Shown one piece after another: positions 11,301-21,900 of a stretch of DNA of 64,000 nt (the first letter of the stretch is position 1; every line of letters begins with the position of its first letter). Under the pieces are notes generated by a model, which searched no databases, was not told the DNA's origin, and worked only from the letters and a program-made list of their open reading frames with translations. Source of the stretch: Fonsecaea monophora (lineage: Eukaryota > Ascomycota > Eurotiomycetes > Chaetothyriales > Herpotrichiellaceae); assembly GCF_001642475.1 (NCBI RefSeq), contig NW_019173979.1, forward strand, positions 1 through 64,000, in the 5' to 3' direction. The translations under genes were made by a program, and so were the position numbers.

Positions 11301-11735
11301 GACCTATAGGTTTAACTACTAGGACTACTACTTAGCATTCGTACCAGTAGCCAGTCACATACGAGTTACTGTACAAGCTTACACTACCCATGGCCGGGAC
11401 ATGAGAGAGTGGATTTGGACCGTGCTGCGAAATCCAGGATCGCATGGTAGATACTAACTGGTAAGTACTACTTAGTAACGAGATATGATAGAACTCGTGA
11501 GATCGCCATAGATACTTATAGGTATACACCCCGTGTGCACGCATTCCTCAAGACATGGTGTCAGCTCCCTTTCATAAATTCATTCAGTCAGGAGAATTAT
11601 CTCCCTCTTTCTCGCAGGTCGTCATCAGTTGCAGGCACACTTCAAGTGCCTGCCCCATCATTTCAAAAGTCTCTCATTACCTCCCTTATCTTCCTGCTCT
11701 TCTCCTCGATAGCGATATCACACGGTGGCATCCAT
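8331..11735. other. 3.4 kb gene-poor region rich in short ACT/AGT repeats
   Basis: No frame with recognisable protein content is present on either strand; the longest open frames are short and compositionally odd. From about 9870 to 11530 the sequence is AT-richer than the flanks. It carries many copies of short words built from ACT/AGT, such as 'actagtactact', 'agtagtagtaat' and 'aagtactacttag', in both orientations. It could hold long non-coding RNA or 5'/3' UTRs of the flanking genes, but nothing decides this. Confidence 0.5.
9870..11530. repeat. Dispersed ACT/AGT trinucleotide-rich motif clusters
   Basis: Examples are near 9880 ('agtactagtact'), 9977 ('tactagtat'), 10012 ('tagtagtat'), 10790 ('agtattagta'), 11003 ('ttagtagtagtaatt'), 11117 ('actactaactagtactact'), 11317 ('aactactaggactactact') and 11465 ('aagtactacttagtaac'). 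They are imperfect and irregularly spaced, so this is simple-sequence drift or a motif cluster, not a tandem array. Similar words recur at 53796-54215 downstream of the NLR. Confidence 0.5.
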
Positions 11736-13952
11736 TCAGAGTCCTTCACCGACAGCAACGTCAACCTCTCTCCTCTTCTGTCGGTCGATCTTCGGCTCCG
11801 TGAGCCTTTGTGTTTCCATCCTCCGGAGCAGACTGCCATCAGTGAACTCGCTCGTGGGAGTGAGATCTACCAAGGGCTTGCCTGGCACACCGCGACGATC
11901 GCACTGCGATCGGCGACTGGTACTGCGGGCAAGGAGACCAGTCCCAGTAAACGGCCCGTCTGTGTCATCGGCGTTGCCACTCGTCGCTGACTCGGCCGTA
12001 AACTTTCGCGGAAACGACGTGGGCGGAGCTCCTTGCGACTTGGAAGGGAATTTGGGGCTGCCCACCTTCTCGTCAATGCTCGGCCTCTCCGGCACGAAAT
12101 CGATCAACGGCCTCTGGTCATCAGGCTGTGACGCCCGGTGGGCGACACCCGACTCTGACTTTCGGTTTCCCTCAAAGGTGGAACCAAGATCTAGCAGTGG
12201 TTTGAATGAACCAAGCACATAAGGCAGCGACTCTTTGGAACTCCTCGTCTCCGGCCTGCTCCCTAGCTTGAGCTTCTCGGCCGGCTCAATCGGTTTCGCC
12301 TGACCTTCTCCAAGCATGTTGACCAGATACCAACTGCGCCATGAATGGACGGCATGATACCATCTGTCGGCAAGCGGCTTGTCTTTGGTACAGAAGAAGT
12401 GTGCAAAGTTTGCCCCATCTAGGAACATCGCCGACTTCTCCTGGCTCTTCAGGGCAAAGCACAGCTTCTTGGGCGGCTTGAGCTTTTTGATCTGTCTCGC
12501 CGTGGGAGTGTACAAGTCAAAGTCCGACAAATGGCAGATGTTGGTGGAATCAATGCCCGTTTCATTCTTAGACATGGTGATCTGGCCGTCCTCTCTCAGT
12601 CTCAACCAACGTTTGTCCCACTTTCCAGGCCGGTGTGAATGGTAAATGTTGACTACGGTCCCGTACGGTTGTTCATTAGGAGCGTCCGCGAGCTGCAGCC
12701 CGGGCGCCGCGCATTCGCCGTCGGCCATGATGAGGAGGTGGTTCTGCGTATCGTTGTCCCAGGAGTTCATCACATCACGTATCCGCTCATATCTTCGGAG
12801 CGGCCGCTCCAGCCCGAGTTGTGAGAACGACTCTAGCAGGATAGCCGTTCGAGGGTCAATTGGCTCCGACATGCAGAGGGAGGCGGACCTCAGGACATCC
12901 TTGGTATTAGTTGAGGGTGTGATGGGCAGCGTAATCAACGCGTCTCGACATTTGACGCTTACCCTTCGTTCCCCAGCATTTACCGCCGATACTGGGGCGT
13001 CGAAGTTTGGTTTGGGGATCGGCACTTCGCTATCGGGCTTTTCGTCGTTCCATCCAGCGCTGCTGGTTCTGGTATGACTTGGTTTTGGCTTCTGTCGCAG
13101 CCGCTCGGCCGCTGATGAGGCACGGCGATGATGTGCCCGCGTCTCCTGTCTGTTGAGAGGGTCGTGTCCGCCAATCACCAGTGTACGCGTCCTGGACTTT
13201 TTCGAGTCGAGGGCAACCTCCGCTGTTGGTGGCGCTGGAGATGTATGTTGTTCATCGACGCCTTGTTCACTGTGCCGAGCGTTTTCGGACCGAGTGCGAT
13301 CCTGTTGCTTTCTGGCTTCTTGTCGCGCTGCCTCCTCTGCTTCTCGCTGACGGGCCTCGTGCGCCAATCTCTCCTCCTGTTTCCTGCGCCTTTCCCGCTC
13401 TTCACGCCTGCGCCGGGCTTCTTGTTGTCTCAATTCTCTCACCCGGTCCTGTTCCCCTTCCAAAAGCAAGCGCGCTTCTTCCCTTGCCATCTCGAGGGAT
13501 CTCCGGAGCGCTTCTGGCGACGGTTCTTGTACATTGGAGGTCAACGTCTGCTTGCGTGGGGTGCTTTTGCTGGTCGTCGGCCTGGTCGTAGGTTGGGCGT
13601 TGTTGCTATGTTGGATGACCATTCGGCGGACACCGTTTTCTGCCTGTCTGGCCTGTCCATCCTGTGCAGTCGCGCCGTTCAAGGTCTGGCCTCGGGCTCT
13701 TGGGACCGTCGCGCTATTCACGCTGGTAGGCAGCGGCGGTTCGTTCGGTAGGGGCACATTTGGAGTCGGTGGTGGTCGGCGGTGGTATCTCGAAGGTAGA
13801 CGCGTCAACGAGGCCTGTGACGTCTGCGGCAAGGGAGGTGGAGGGCCTTGGGACTCGGGGGGTTTGACGGCCGACTGACGGACGGATCTGTAGCGCAGGA
13901 ACTTTAGAGTCTGCGCCGATTGCGCGGGAGGGCTCTGAGCCTCGCCATCCAT
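11736..13952 (-). CDS. Ras-association plus PH domain adaptor (MRL/Mig10-RIAM-like, fungal)
   Basis: The frame encodes 738 aa from an ATG at 13952. Order of parts: a Pro-rich N-terminus (residues 1-140, several poly-Pro stretches); a highly charged Arg/Glu helix likely to be a coiled coil at about 150-230 ('EEARLLLEGEQDRVREL' onwards); a Ras-association-like ubiquitin fold at about 325-425 ('VSVKCRDALITLPITPS', 'RRYERIRDVMNSW'); then a PH domain at about 440-550 ('GKWDKRWLRLREDGQI', 'CFALKSQEKSAMF', 'ADRWYHAVHSWRSWYLVNML'). The C-terminal 190 residues are Ser/Pro-rich. A tandem RA-PH unit behind a coiled coil is the layout of actin regulators that couple small GTPases to membranes. In fungi the protein is largely uncharacterised, so the function is inferred. 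The promoter side contains three E-box palindromes (14213-14243). Confidence 0.8.
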   Translation of the reverse strand: MDGEAQSPPAQSAQTLKFLRYRSVRQSAVKPPESQGPPPPLPQTSQASLTRLPSRYHRRPPPTPNVPLPNEPPLPTSVNSATVPRARGQTLNGATAQDGQARQAENGVRRMVIQHSNNAQPTTRPTTSKSTPRKQTLTSNVQEPSPEALRRSLEMAREEARLLLEGEQDRVRELRQQEARRRREERERRRKQEERLAHEARQREAEEAARQEARKQQDRTRSENARHSEQGVDEQHTSPAPPTAEVALDSKKSRTRTLVIGGHDPLNRQETRAHHRRASSAAERLRQKPKPSHTRTSSAGWNDEKPDSEVPIPKPNFDAPVSAVNAGERRVSVKCRDALITLPITPSTNTKDVLRSASLCMSEPIDPRTAILLESFSQLGLERPLRRYERIRDVMNSWDNDTQNHLLIMADGECAAPGLQLADAPNEQPYGTVVNIYHSHRPGKWDKRWLRLREDGQITMSKNETGIDSTNICHLSDFDLYTPTARQIKKLKPPKKLCFALKSQEKSAMFLDGANFAHFFCTKDKPLADRWYHAVHSWRSWYLVNMLGEGQAKPIEPAEKLKLGSRPETRSSKESLPYVLGSFKPLLDLGSTFEGNRKSESGVAHRASQPDDQRPLIDFVPERPSIDEKVGSPKFPSKSQGAPPTSFPRKFTAESATSGNADDTDGPFTGTGLLARSTSRRSQCDRRGVPGKPLVDLTPTSEFTDGSLLRRMETQRLTEPKIDRQKRREVDVAVGEGL

Positions 13953-14791
13953 AGTTGTGAAGCGGTGCCGTAAAATATTATGGGCATGTGTCGCATTGCT
14001 TTAACGTCTCGATGGAGCTTGAAAACTCCCAATCTCGGGGAATTGGGCGCGTGAGCAGAGTGCGCCGGGTGACTTAGGTATGCAATAATGCTAGCCGAGA
14101 TGAGGCGAGGTGAAGACGAATCGCGACGCGAAGCGGGCGTTGATTCGTATCCGCAGCAGTAGGGCTCGCGTGGGCTACCCCAGGTGCGTGCCGCAAAGCT
14201 GCCAAGATGTTTCACGTGATCAACACGTGATTCTTGTCACGTGACCATATGTACAGGCGTTTCCAGCCTCTTGTTTAATTATATGGGCATCGGGTCAATC
14301 GATCAATCTTTCACACTCTGACACAAGCAGGGTGGCAGGGGGGTTGCGATGCTGCTGGCGGATTTTAGGTACGGTGAATAATACCCGTTATTATTGGAAA
14401 GGCCTTGTACGATTACAGAAAAATACCCGCTCTGCCAAGCATTTTAAAGTCTTTAGCTGCCGCGGCTAGTGCTGGAATGACGCAATTAGAACATTGCAAA
14501 TGGACTTGGCGGCCGAGGCTAAGTGAACGTACAAGGACGCTACCAGTAGCTGGCCACTGAACAATCAAAGCAGAGTTTCAAAAAGTGAACTAAAATGGTG
14601 CAGTGCGCTTTCAGATTTCCAACTAGTTGAAAACTTTCAAAACAAAGTACCGGAAACTACATGTTTCAGGATTTGTATATACGAAGGAAAATCATTCACT
14701 TCGTTGTCATCCAACCACCCTCTTACATATTTCCTGGAGCCTGCATGACAAGCAGGATATCTCAAGTCTGCTCATATCCAGCAGAAATCAC
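13953..14791. other. Intergenic between the RA-PH gene start and the EED stop
   Basis: No coding content is seen. It contains the E-box cluster listed separately and an AT-rich stretch near 14370-14470. It presumably holds the promoter of the RA-PH gene and the 3' UTR of the EED-like gene. Confidence 0.4.
14213..14243. promoter_or_regulatory. Cluster of three CACGTG E-box palindromes
   Basis: Perfect CACGTG hexamers occur at 14213-14218, 14224-14229 and 14238-14243, each followed by A. That makes three sites in 31 bp, about 260 bp upstream of the RA-PH start codon. CACGTG(A) is the core recognised by bHLH factors such as Cbf1/CpcA-independent sulfur and centromere factors or SREBP-like proteins. 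Which factor binds here is unknown. Confidence 0.5.
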
Positions 14792-17700
14792 CTAAGCTTG
14801 CAACCGCCTCGACGACCAAAGCTGCGCAGGATAGAATTCCTCGTCCGTGTCGTCGTATTCTTCTTCGAAGTCGTAGATTGACCAGTCCTCGTAGTGACGC
14901 ACTTCGGCATTTTCAAATGTGTCGTCCGATGAGCTCTCTTCGTCCGAATCATCAGCATTGTTGGCTTCGACATCATCCTCCCCTTCGCCGTCATTTCCTT
15001 CTTTGTCGGAACTCTCATCATCTGCTTCGGCATCCGTCTCGAGTTCTGGATAGTTTTTCGCACCGTTATCCCCTTCAGAAGGGTCGTCCGGTGAGGGTTC
15101 GACCTCAAAAAGCGTCTGGTAGAGCTGATTTGGGTGAGCACAGAGAAGAGCGGTGACCATCTCTTGGAGATTATCCCTGCCAACATCAAAATGACTAGGC
15201 TCGGCCAGTTGTTGGAGTATGACGTCGTACTGGTTGAGCCAGTGACCAATTTCCTCGGTGTCCTTGATGTCAAGCATTACATCTCGGACTTTCTTGAACG
15301 CAGGTAGGATTTCTTGGCACAAGTTCTTCGGTCTTCTTTTGTCTGGGATATCAGGATGATGTAGCAGGGCAAAGCCTCCCCAGCCGTCCTTGGGATGCCT
15401 CCCAGACTCACCCACCACGAGGCACCATTTTCCGCAAGGACTCCAGGCAACTGTCCTCGCAACAAACGGTGCTTGCTTCTTGTATTGGAGTTTATGAAGC
15501 AAAACCGTCTTGTGTGCCTTGAGAAAATTGTGTGCATGGTCAAGGCGATACCTTCCACGGCCCCGGTTTGGGGAGCCACGCTTTCCTGGTTTTCTGAAGG
15601 GGTCAAATTTATCAGGGGTGGTCTCCAAGGTCAGCGCTGCCAACCTGGACGCGGTCATCGCGGGGAGATCAATAAGTGTAGGTGGTCCTTTTTTGATATT
15701 GTTAGGCTCTGGCTCAGACTCCAGAGTAACAGATCGCTCTGCCTCCGGTTCCCACGTGTCTGAAGGCGATTCAGACTCCTGTGTAGCGAATCGAGCCCAT
15801 TCAGGCTCGGGAATATCGGAGGCCACGTCCTCAGTATCCAAGTCTGTAGAAACCTCCCCCACCCCCCTCAGCGTGTTGGAAATCTCGTCCTCGACCTCGA
15901 TACTATCCAAAACTTCTTCCTCATATTTCTTAGGCCTGAGTCTCCGTTTTGTAAAGTCTCGAGTGCGGGGAGATTCCGACTCTGTAGTGCTACAATATTC
16001 TTCGTCGCTGCCTGAAGAGTTATCGTCCACTGTGATAATCTCTTTTTCAGGATATATTCTTTGGGATCGAGGTGAGTCTCCTGCTGTGCCTAGGTTGTCG
16101 AAAGGCTGAGAAGGAGCAGGCGACTTGAAAGCAGATGTGTCTCTTGCGGCATCTGAAGTCTCTGACGCCCTGTTCGCGGACTTGGCCTTCAGCCTAGTCG
16201 ATCGTCTAGCTAGAGTTGCTTCTCCAAATATATCCGACTGGGGCGGAGTAGGGGAAGGGGTTTGTGGTGTTGAAAGCACGGGACTCTTAACTCGTTCTGC
16301 AGCCGCTATGGTATCCGAAGAAGCCTGGGACGGGAGTTGGGAGGCTGGTGATGAACGAGATGACCTGCTGACAGTACTACTATCACTCGCGATCTCTGAA
16401 GCGGCTGGAGACGGGAGTCCGAGGCGAGGTCTCGCTGGGGCTAAACTTCTCATAAAAATCGTATCTTCAGCGACGTCTGAATCGGTAGACGACGAAGATG
16501 TACTGTGTGGTGTCAAACGAGCTGACCCTCTGACAGGGTGTGCAACATTTTCACTGTACCGTGTCCCCTGGGGCGCTTGCACGGTATCGCGTTTTGGTGA
16601 TATTTCTATTGTGAAATTTGATGTTGGTTTCATCGATTCACGGTCGGGTGTGGAAATGGGAGCCCTTCGTGTGGGCGTTTCGCGGTCTGAATTTTGACCT
16701 TCTCGTTTGGATCGAGTCGAGGTCTTCCTCCGGGTTGAAGAATGAATGACCTCACTTGAGTCTTGCTTGATCTTCACAGATCCCCACTTGATCTCTACAT
16801 CTTCGTGCTCGACGGTCGGAGGTACTTGACGCAGCCTCAAAGATCTTGGCTCAGTTATCAACGAAAGTGTCTTGCGCTTTCGAGTTTGCCTTTGTGAGGC
16901 AGAAAGGTCTTCAGTTTTAGGTTTCCTATCTTGCGTAGGAATGGCCTCGAATTTCGGCATCCCGCTTAGAACAGGGATGTCTTCCGGTTTTAGTCGCTTC
17001 TCCCAGGCAGGGATCAATTCAGGTTCTGATCTCTTTCTTTTCATCTTACGGCCATGTTTGCGCCTGCGGCGAGCATGACCCTTGCAGAGTCGCGCAAGAT
17101 CCCAAAATCGAAGTTCAGAAGCCTCGTTTGCATACGCGAACCTCGGATATACATCGGGGTGGTCTCGCGTGGGCAACCACACATCAAACCGCATATAAAA
17201 TGCGTCACTATAGGGGGCGTCAAGTTCGACCAGTCTCTCGAGTGGAGCTTTGTTTTGGAACTCGTCTGGAGTTGTCACAGTTTGCGTCCCGTCCTTTTCA
17301 GTGATTACTGTACGCATGAATCCATTGCGCGTGTCGAGATGGGCTCCAGCCTTGACAGTCGTCATCGGTGATGGCGGAGATTTGGATGAGTTGAACCCAG
17401 TAATCTTCCACAGCACAAGCTTGTTTTCGGTTGCCGCCTTTGACGCTATGTAGTCGCCAAGGAACTTTACACAATCAACATAGTTGGAGTGTATCGCCTT
17501 GGTGATCAAGTGAGGGTAGTGGATCACTACCGCCTCAGACGTGTGTCGTTCTATCCGCTTTGGATCGATGCTTGCCCAAAAGGGAGAGCGTTCACCAAGA
17601 TCCGGCATGGTCCACACACAAACCGAATGATCGAAGCCTCCTGTAACCAGGTACCGGCCGGATATGTGCCACGAAACTGACAGCACGCCAGCCCTGTGCC

Positions 17701-18238
17701 CGTCTATCCCCCCTCCACAAATTATGATGGGAGACGCCCTACGCGGCGAGGAGCATGGCCGCAGATCCCATACTCGAACTTGGCCATCCTGTGAGGCGGT
17801 GGCGAAAATCCATGGGTAGCAAGGATGGACTGCGATGTCGTTGATGTTTGCATTGACATGCTGGATCTCAAGCTTGCATCTGTTGCCTGTGAGCGCATCG
17901 ACCACTTTTAAAATCCCGAATGCGCCGGCGACGATTAATAGAGGTTGCGCCGGATTAACATAAGCCCAAGCGCAAGAATTCAGACCAGGGTGACCAGGGT
18001 GTCTTTCTACTTCGACATCATCGATTTCCTGGAGGGCGATTACTGGCTCTCTGGGCAACCCGCGCCCGATAAAGATCCTCTTCTGACCAACAGCGGCAAA
18101 GACAGGTCCGTCGTCGGAAGCTGTGGTCCATGGCCAGAATTTGCCATCATAGTAGGCGTAACGGTCTTGATCAGGTAAGGTGTAGATGTCTTTGATTCTG
18201 AGCAGCTCAGAGTCGAACTTCGTTGCGCGGGCCGCCAT
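14792..18238 (-). CDS. eed: Polycomb EED/ESC-type WD40 protein (PRC2 core subunit)
   Basis: The frame encodes 1148 aa from an ATG at 18238. WD40 blades occupy residues ~40-385: 'GPVFAAVGQKR', 'CAWAYVNPAQPLLIVAGAFGILKVVD', then 'NDIAVHPCYPWIFATASQDGQVRVWDL', 'GHRAGVLSVSWHISGRYLVTGGFDHSVCVW' and 'DAFYMRF...LRFWDL'. The blade-5 region 'VIHYPHLITKAIHSNYVDCVKFLGD' (240-262) is diagnostic for EED. The last blade ('VARTVAWSPCGKWCLVVGESG', ~residues 965-985) comes only after a ~500-residue Ser/Thr/Arg-rich, probably disordered insertion. An acidic tail ends the protein. EED binds H3K27me3 and activates the EZH2-type methyltransferase in PRC2. Of the aromatic cage, F47 and F347-Y348 align with human F97 and W364-Y365; the Tyr148 position appears to be Asn87 (alignment from memory). 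It is divergently transcribed from SKI2. Confidence 0.88.
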   Translation of the reverse strand: MAARATKFDSELLRIKDIYTLPDQDRYAYYDGKFWPWTTASDDGPVFAAVGQKRIFIGRGLPREPVIALQEIDDVEVERHPGHPGLNSCAWAYVNPAQPLLIVAGAFGILKVVDALTGNRCKLEIQHVNANINDIAVHPCYPWIFATASQDGQVRVWDLRPCSSPRRASPIIICGGGIDGHRAGVLSVSWHISGRYLVTGGFDHSVCVWTMPDLGERSPFWASIDPKRIERHTSEAVVIHYPHLITKAIHSNYVDCVKFLGDYIASKAATENKLVLWKITGFNSSKSPPSPMTTVKAGAHLDTRNGFMRTVITEKDGTQTVTTPDEFQNKAPLERLVELDAPYSDAFYMRFDVWLPTRDHPDVYPRFAYANEASELRFWDLARLCKGHARRRRKHGRKMKRKRSEPELIPAWEKRLKPEDIPVLSGMPKFEAIPTQDRKPKTEDLSASQRQTRKRKTLSLITEPRSLRLRQVPPTVEHEDVEIKWGSVKIKQDSSEVIHSSTRRKTSTRSKREGQNSDRETPTRRAPISTPDRESMKPTSNFTIEISPKRDTVQAPQGTRYSENVAHPVRGSARLTPHSTSSSSTDSDVAEDTIFMRSLAPARPRLGLPSPAASEIASDSSTVSRSSRSSPASQLPSQASSDTIAAAERVKSPVLSTPQTPSPTPPQSDIFGEATLARRSTRLKAKSANRASETSDAARDTSAFKSPAPSQPFDNLGTAGDSPRSQRIYPEKEIITVDDNSSGSDEEYCSTTESESPRTRDFTKRRLRPKKYEEEVLDSIEVEDEISNTLRGVGEVSTDLDTEDVASDIPEPEWARFATQESESPSDTWEPEAERSVTLESEPEPNNIKKGPPTLIDLPAMTASRLAALTLETTPDKFDPFRKPGKRGSPNRGRGRYRLDHAHNFLKAHKTVLLHKLQYKKQAPFVARTVAWSPCGKWCLVVGESGRHPKDGWGGFALLHHPDIPDKRRPKNLCQEILPAFKKVRDVMLDIKDTEEIGHWLNQYDVILQQLAEPSHFDVGRDNLQEMVTALLCAHPNQLYQTLFEVEPSPDDPSEGDNGAKNYPELETDAEADDESSDKEGNDGEGEDDVEANNADDSDEESSSDDTFENAEVRHYEDWSIYDFEEEYDDTDEEFYPAQLWSSRRLQA

Positions 18239-18979
18239 TTCCGGGCGTTGTGGATTGTGTGAGACGTTTTAGAACTCGAGAACATCAGAACTTGAAAACT
18301 TCAGGTGTGGGTGTCGCTGATCCAATAATGAGTGTAAAGATGCTGAAAATTCCGCACAACTCTTTGTCATGTCGCCTGAGAAAGGTGCTTATCGTCATAG
18401 GGTTTGTATGGGTTATCTTTCTTTCTTTGGTGGTTGTTGAGTAACACCCTTACCGAGTGAGAAGGGTTAGAGGATGGTTCGACGGTGAAAGAGGACTTTG
18501 CCTATTGAATTTAGCCAAGGGTCTAGAGTTCGGCAAATTTAGGGGGGGCGGGTTTAGTTCGACAGACAAAATAAATATCCACGCGCTGCTGGGGGGATTT
18601 TTGGAGGGGGAGGGAAGGAAGGAAAGAATTCGCTGCTGCTGGAACCGCTGGGCGTTACTTTGGCTTGGGTTGCGCCCGCCCACGGCGTCCACAACATCCG
18701 CAGCTCCACTTTTTGACCCCCGGTTGTCTTGGCGCCCATCGCCCGATCAGGCAAGGACGGTCACGGGCTACAAGATCCTGGTTTTTCTCCCACACCCACT
18801 CATCTACTGGTCACAGCCCATGTCACCTTCTCATTTGCGGCACTCAATCACAGTGTGATCAAAGCATCCTGGCCACTCATGCCTTTGTGGTACGGCGTAT
18901 TTAGGACCCAATACCTTGACACATCATTCCTCAACCCAACCCTAGACCACTTCGACTTTCTCTCAACCCTCCCTCCCAA
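18239..18979. promoter_or_regulatory. Bidirectional promoter region between EED and SKI2
   Basis: The two start codons face away from each other across 741 bp with no intervening gene. The SKI2 proximal part is pyrimidine-rich ('ctttctctcaaccctccctccc' just before the ATG), as is common before fungal housekeeping genes. No specific regulatory site could be assigned. Confidence 0.45.
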
Positions 18980-21900
18980 ATGAGTCGCACTTCGCACACT
19001 CCCAAGACCCCTCAGCAGATCAGACACGAGCTGGAAACCCAGTTTCTGTCACCGCCTTCTACCTTCGTTCCAGAATGGCTAAACAAGCTGCAACAACGCT
19101 GGGACTACCAATCGTCCAATTACGCCGAGATTTGTCAGTTGGCCCCCACCCAGACTAGGACTGTCACTCGGTTCACCCGCAAAGGCCTGGAAGGGAAGGT
19201 TGCCGCCTACCATCAAGTCACAGTGCCTGCGTCGGGCGCCACTGCAAAGAACTCTACGTCACTTCTCCGGAGACCAGCAACCAAATCCGAATTTGTGCGG
19301 GGGTCAGCCGGTTTTTTCCCTTTTGCGCCAGGTGGACTAGATGGAGTTGACACTATTCAAGCTTACGAGGATCAGGTAAGGCTCGAGGAGGAAAACAGAC
19401 ACTCGACCAAGAAAACGAATGGACTCACTCGAATCATCAATTTTGGAGTCAACGATGGCCTCTTGGAGGTGCCGCCAGGGTTCTCGAGGGGCATGAAATT
19501 TTCAGACAAGAAATCTGTCGAGGCACAAGAAGATGCAGAAGACGTCGAAAAGACATTGAATGCCGATGGTGAAACTGGTGCAGATCCTACAGGGGCTGCG
19601 AGCAATGGAGAGAGTAGTGCCGCGGCAGAGAATCGCGTTGCAATGGTGGCAGGCGAAGAAAAAGAGGCTGACCAAGACGAGGATGAGGACGAATATGCCG
19701 ACCTCAATGACCTCTTGCCAGTGGAGTTTCCATCCCTAGAGCCTCGGGGGGATCTCTTGCGAGCAACTGGTAAGGTGCCAGGTAAGAAATGGGCTCACGT
19801 GGTGGACATTAACAAAGCCATCCCAAACTTTGCAGAATTGGTCCCTGACATGGCACGCACGTGGCCTTTTGAACTCGACACTTTTCAGAAAGAGGCCATC
19901 TATCATCTTGAGAGTGGCGACTCGGTGTTTGTCGCTGCCCACACCTCGGCAGGCAAGACTGTCGTTGCCGAATATGCCATCGCCCTGGCTGCGAAACATA
20001 TGACCAAGGCCATCTACACCTCTCCCATCAAAGCCCTGTCTAATCAAAAGTTTCGTGATTTCAAGAACGTCTTTGACGATGTAGGCATTTTGACCGGCGA
20101 TGTCCAAATCAATCCGGAAGCAAGCTGTCTCATCATGACGACTGAAATCTTACGAAGCATGCTCTATCGTGGTGCTGACCTCATTCGAGATGTAGAGTTC
20201 GTCATCTTTGATGAAGTACACTATGTCAATGACCTCGAGCGAGGAGTTGTTTGGGAAGAAGTCATTATCATGTTGCCTGATCATGTCACCCTGATTCTCC
20301 TTTCAGCCACCGTCCCCAACACCTACGAATTCGCGTCGTGGGTTGGACGTACCAAGAAAAAGGACATCTATGTCATCTCCACACCCAAGAGACCAGTCCC
20401 CTTGGAGCATTATCTGTGGGCGGGCAAGGGGATACACAAGATTGTGGATTCGGAGAAGCGCTTCATTCAGAAAGGATGGAAAGATGCCAACGACATCTTG
20501 TCGGGCCTGGATAAAATCAAAGAGCAGAAAGCGATTGAAGCCCAAGCGCCTGCTCGTGGAGGACAAGCCCCTGGACAACGCGGAGGTGAGCGGGTTCAGC
20601 CTCAGCGCGGTGGCTCGAACCAAAGAGGTGGTGCACAGCAGCGAGGTCGCGGTGCTGTGCCGATCAGAGGTCAAGGTAATATTGCGCGAACAGGACGTGG
20701 CGGTGGGAGAACGACGGCTGCTCAAGACAGAAACATCTGGGTGCATCTCGTCCAGTTTCTGCGAAAAGAGAATCTGCTGCCGGCCTGCATCTTTGTGTTC
20801 TCGAAGAAAAGATGCGAAGAGAACGCTGATTCCCTCTCCAATCAAGACTTTTGCACCGCGGCAGAGAAGAGTGCCATCCACATGATCATCGAGAGGTCAA
20901 TTGCTAGACTCAGACCGGAGGATCGGGTGTTGCCGCAAATCAGACGCCTACGAGAAATGCTGGGTCGCGGGATCGCTGTCCATCACGGAGGTCTGCTGCC
21001 GATTGTGAAAGAAATCGTTGAGATTCTTTTCGCAAGAACTTTGGTGAAGGTGCTATTCGCAACGGAAACCTTTGCAATGGGCCTCAATCTTCCTACCCGA
21101 ACAGTCGTCTTCTCGGGGTACCGCAAGCATGACGGCCGTGAATTCCGAAATCTGCTCCCAGGAGAGTACACTCAAATGGCTGGTCGCGCTGGACGTCGAG
21201 GTCTTGACACGGTAGGGACAGTCATTATCGTGACGCCAGGTAAAACCGAGGCACCCTCAGCCTCCGAACTGACCCAGATGATCACGGGTCCTGCTACAAA
21301 GCTGCGCAGCCAGTTTAGACTGCATTACAATATGATTCTGAACCTCATGCGAGTCGAGGCATTGAAAATTGAGGAGATGATCAAGCGCAGCTTCTCTGAA
21401 AATGCTACACAGGCACTCTTGCCTCAACACGAGGAGCAAGTCGCGTTGTCCCAGGCGAATCTGGACAAGATCAAGCGAGAACCTTGCAATGTATGCGACA
21501 TCGACGCGGATGCCTGCCATGAAGCAGCCATGCAATTCGAACGGCTAACCAAAGAACTCCACATCAGCTTGCTGTCGTCTCCGGTAGGACGGCGGCTTTG
21601 GACTGCGAGGAGACTGATAGTGTTCAAACAAGTAAGGCTCTGTTCCGTTCTTTCTGTTGGGATCGACTAAGTACCGTGTGTAGGATGGCATTCGCACAGT
21701 CGGAGTGCTTTTGGAGGACGGAGTGCGCGCCGGGCCGAATCGAGGCATCAAAGTTCTCGAAATCTCCCACGTTGACGCAAAGCGGTCGACGCAAGATCTG
21801 CTTCCGTACCTCCCGCGTGTACGCATGATGTTCTCTGCTCTACCCGCAAATGCTTCCCAGGTCAAATGGCGGATTACCCAGGTTGGACTGGACGATGTGG

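Noticed and set aside
13128..13751. 207-codon open frame antisense to the RA-PH gene
   Set aside because: It lies opposite the Arg/Glu coiled-coil and Pro-rich coding region; the composition (Cys/Leu/Phe) is the expected complement, not a gene.
20303..20881. 192- and 180-codon open frames overlapping the SKI2 RGG region on both strands
   Set aside because: They are shadows of the SKI2 coding sequence; SKI2 motifs run continuously through the region.
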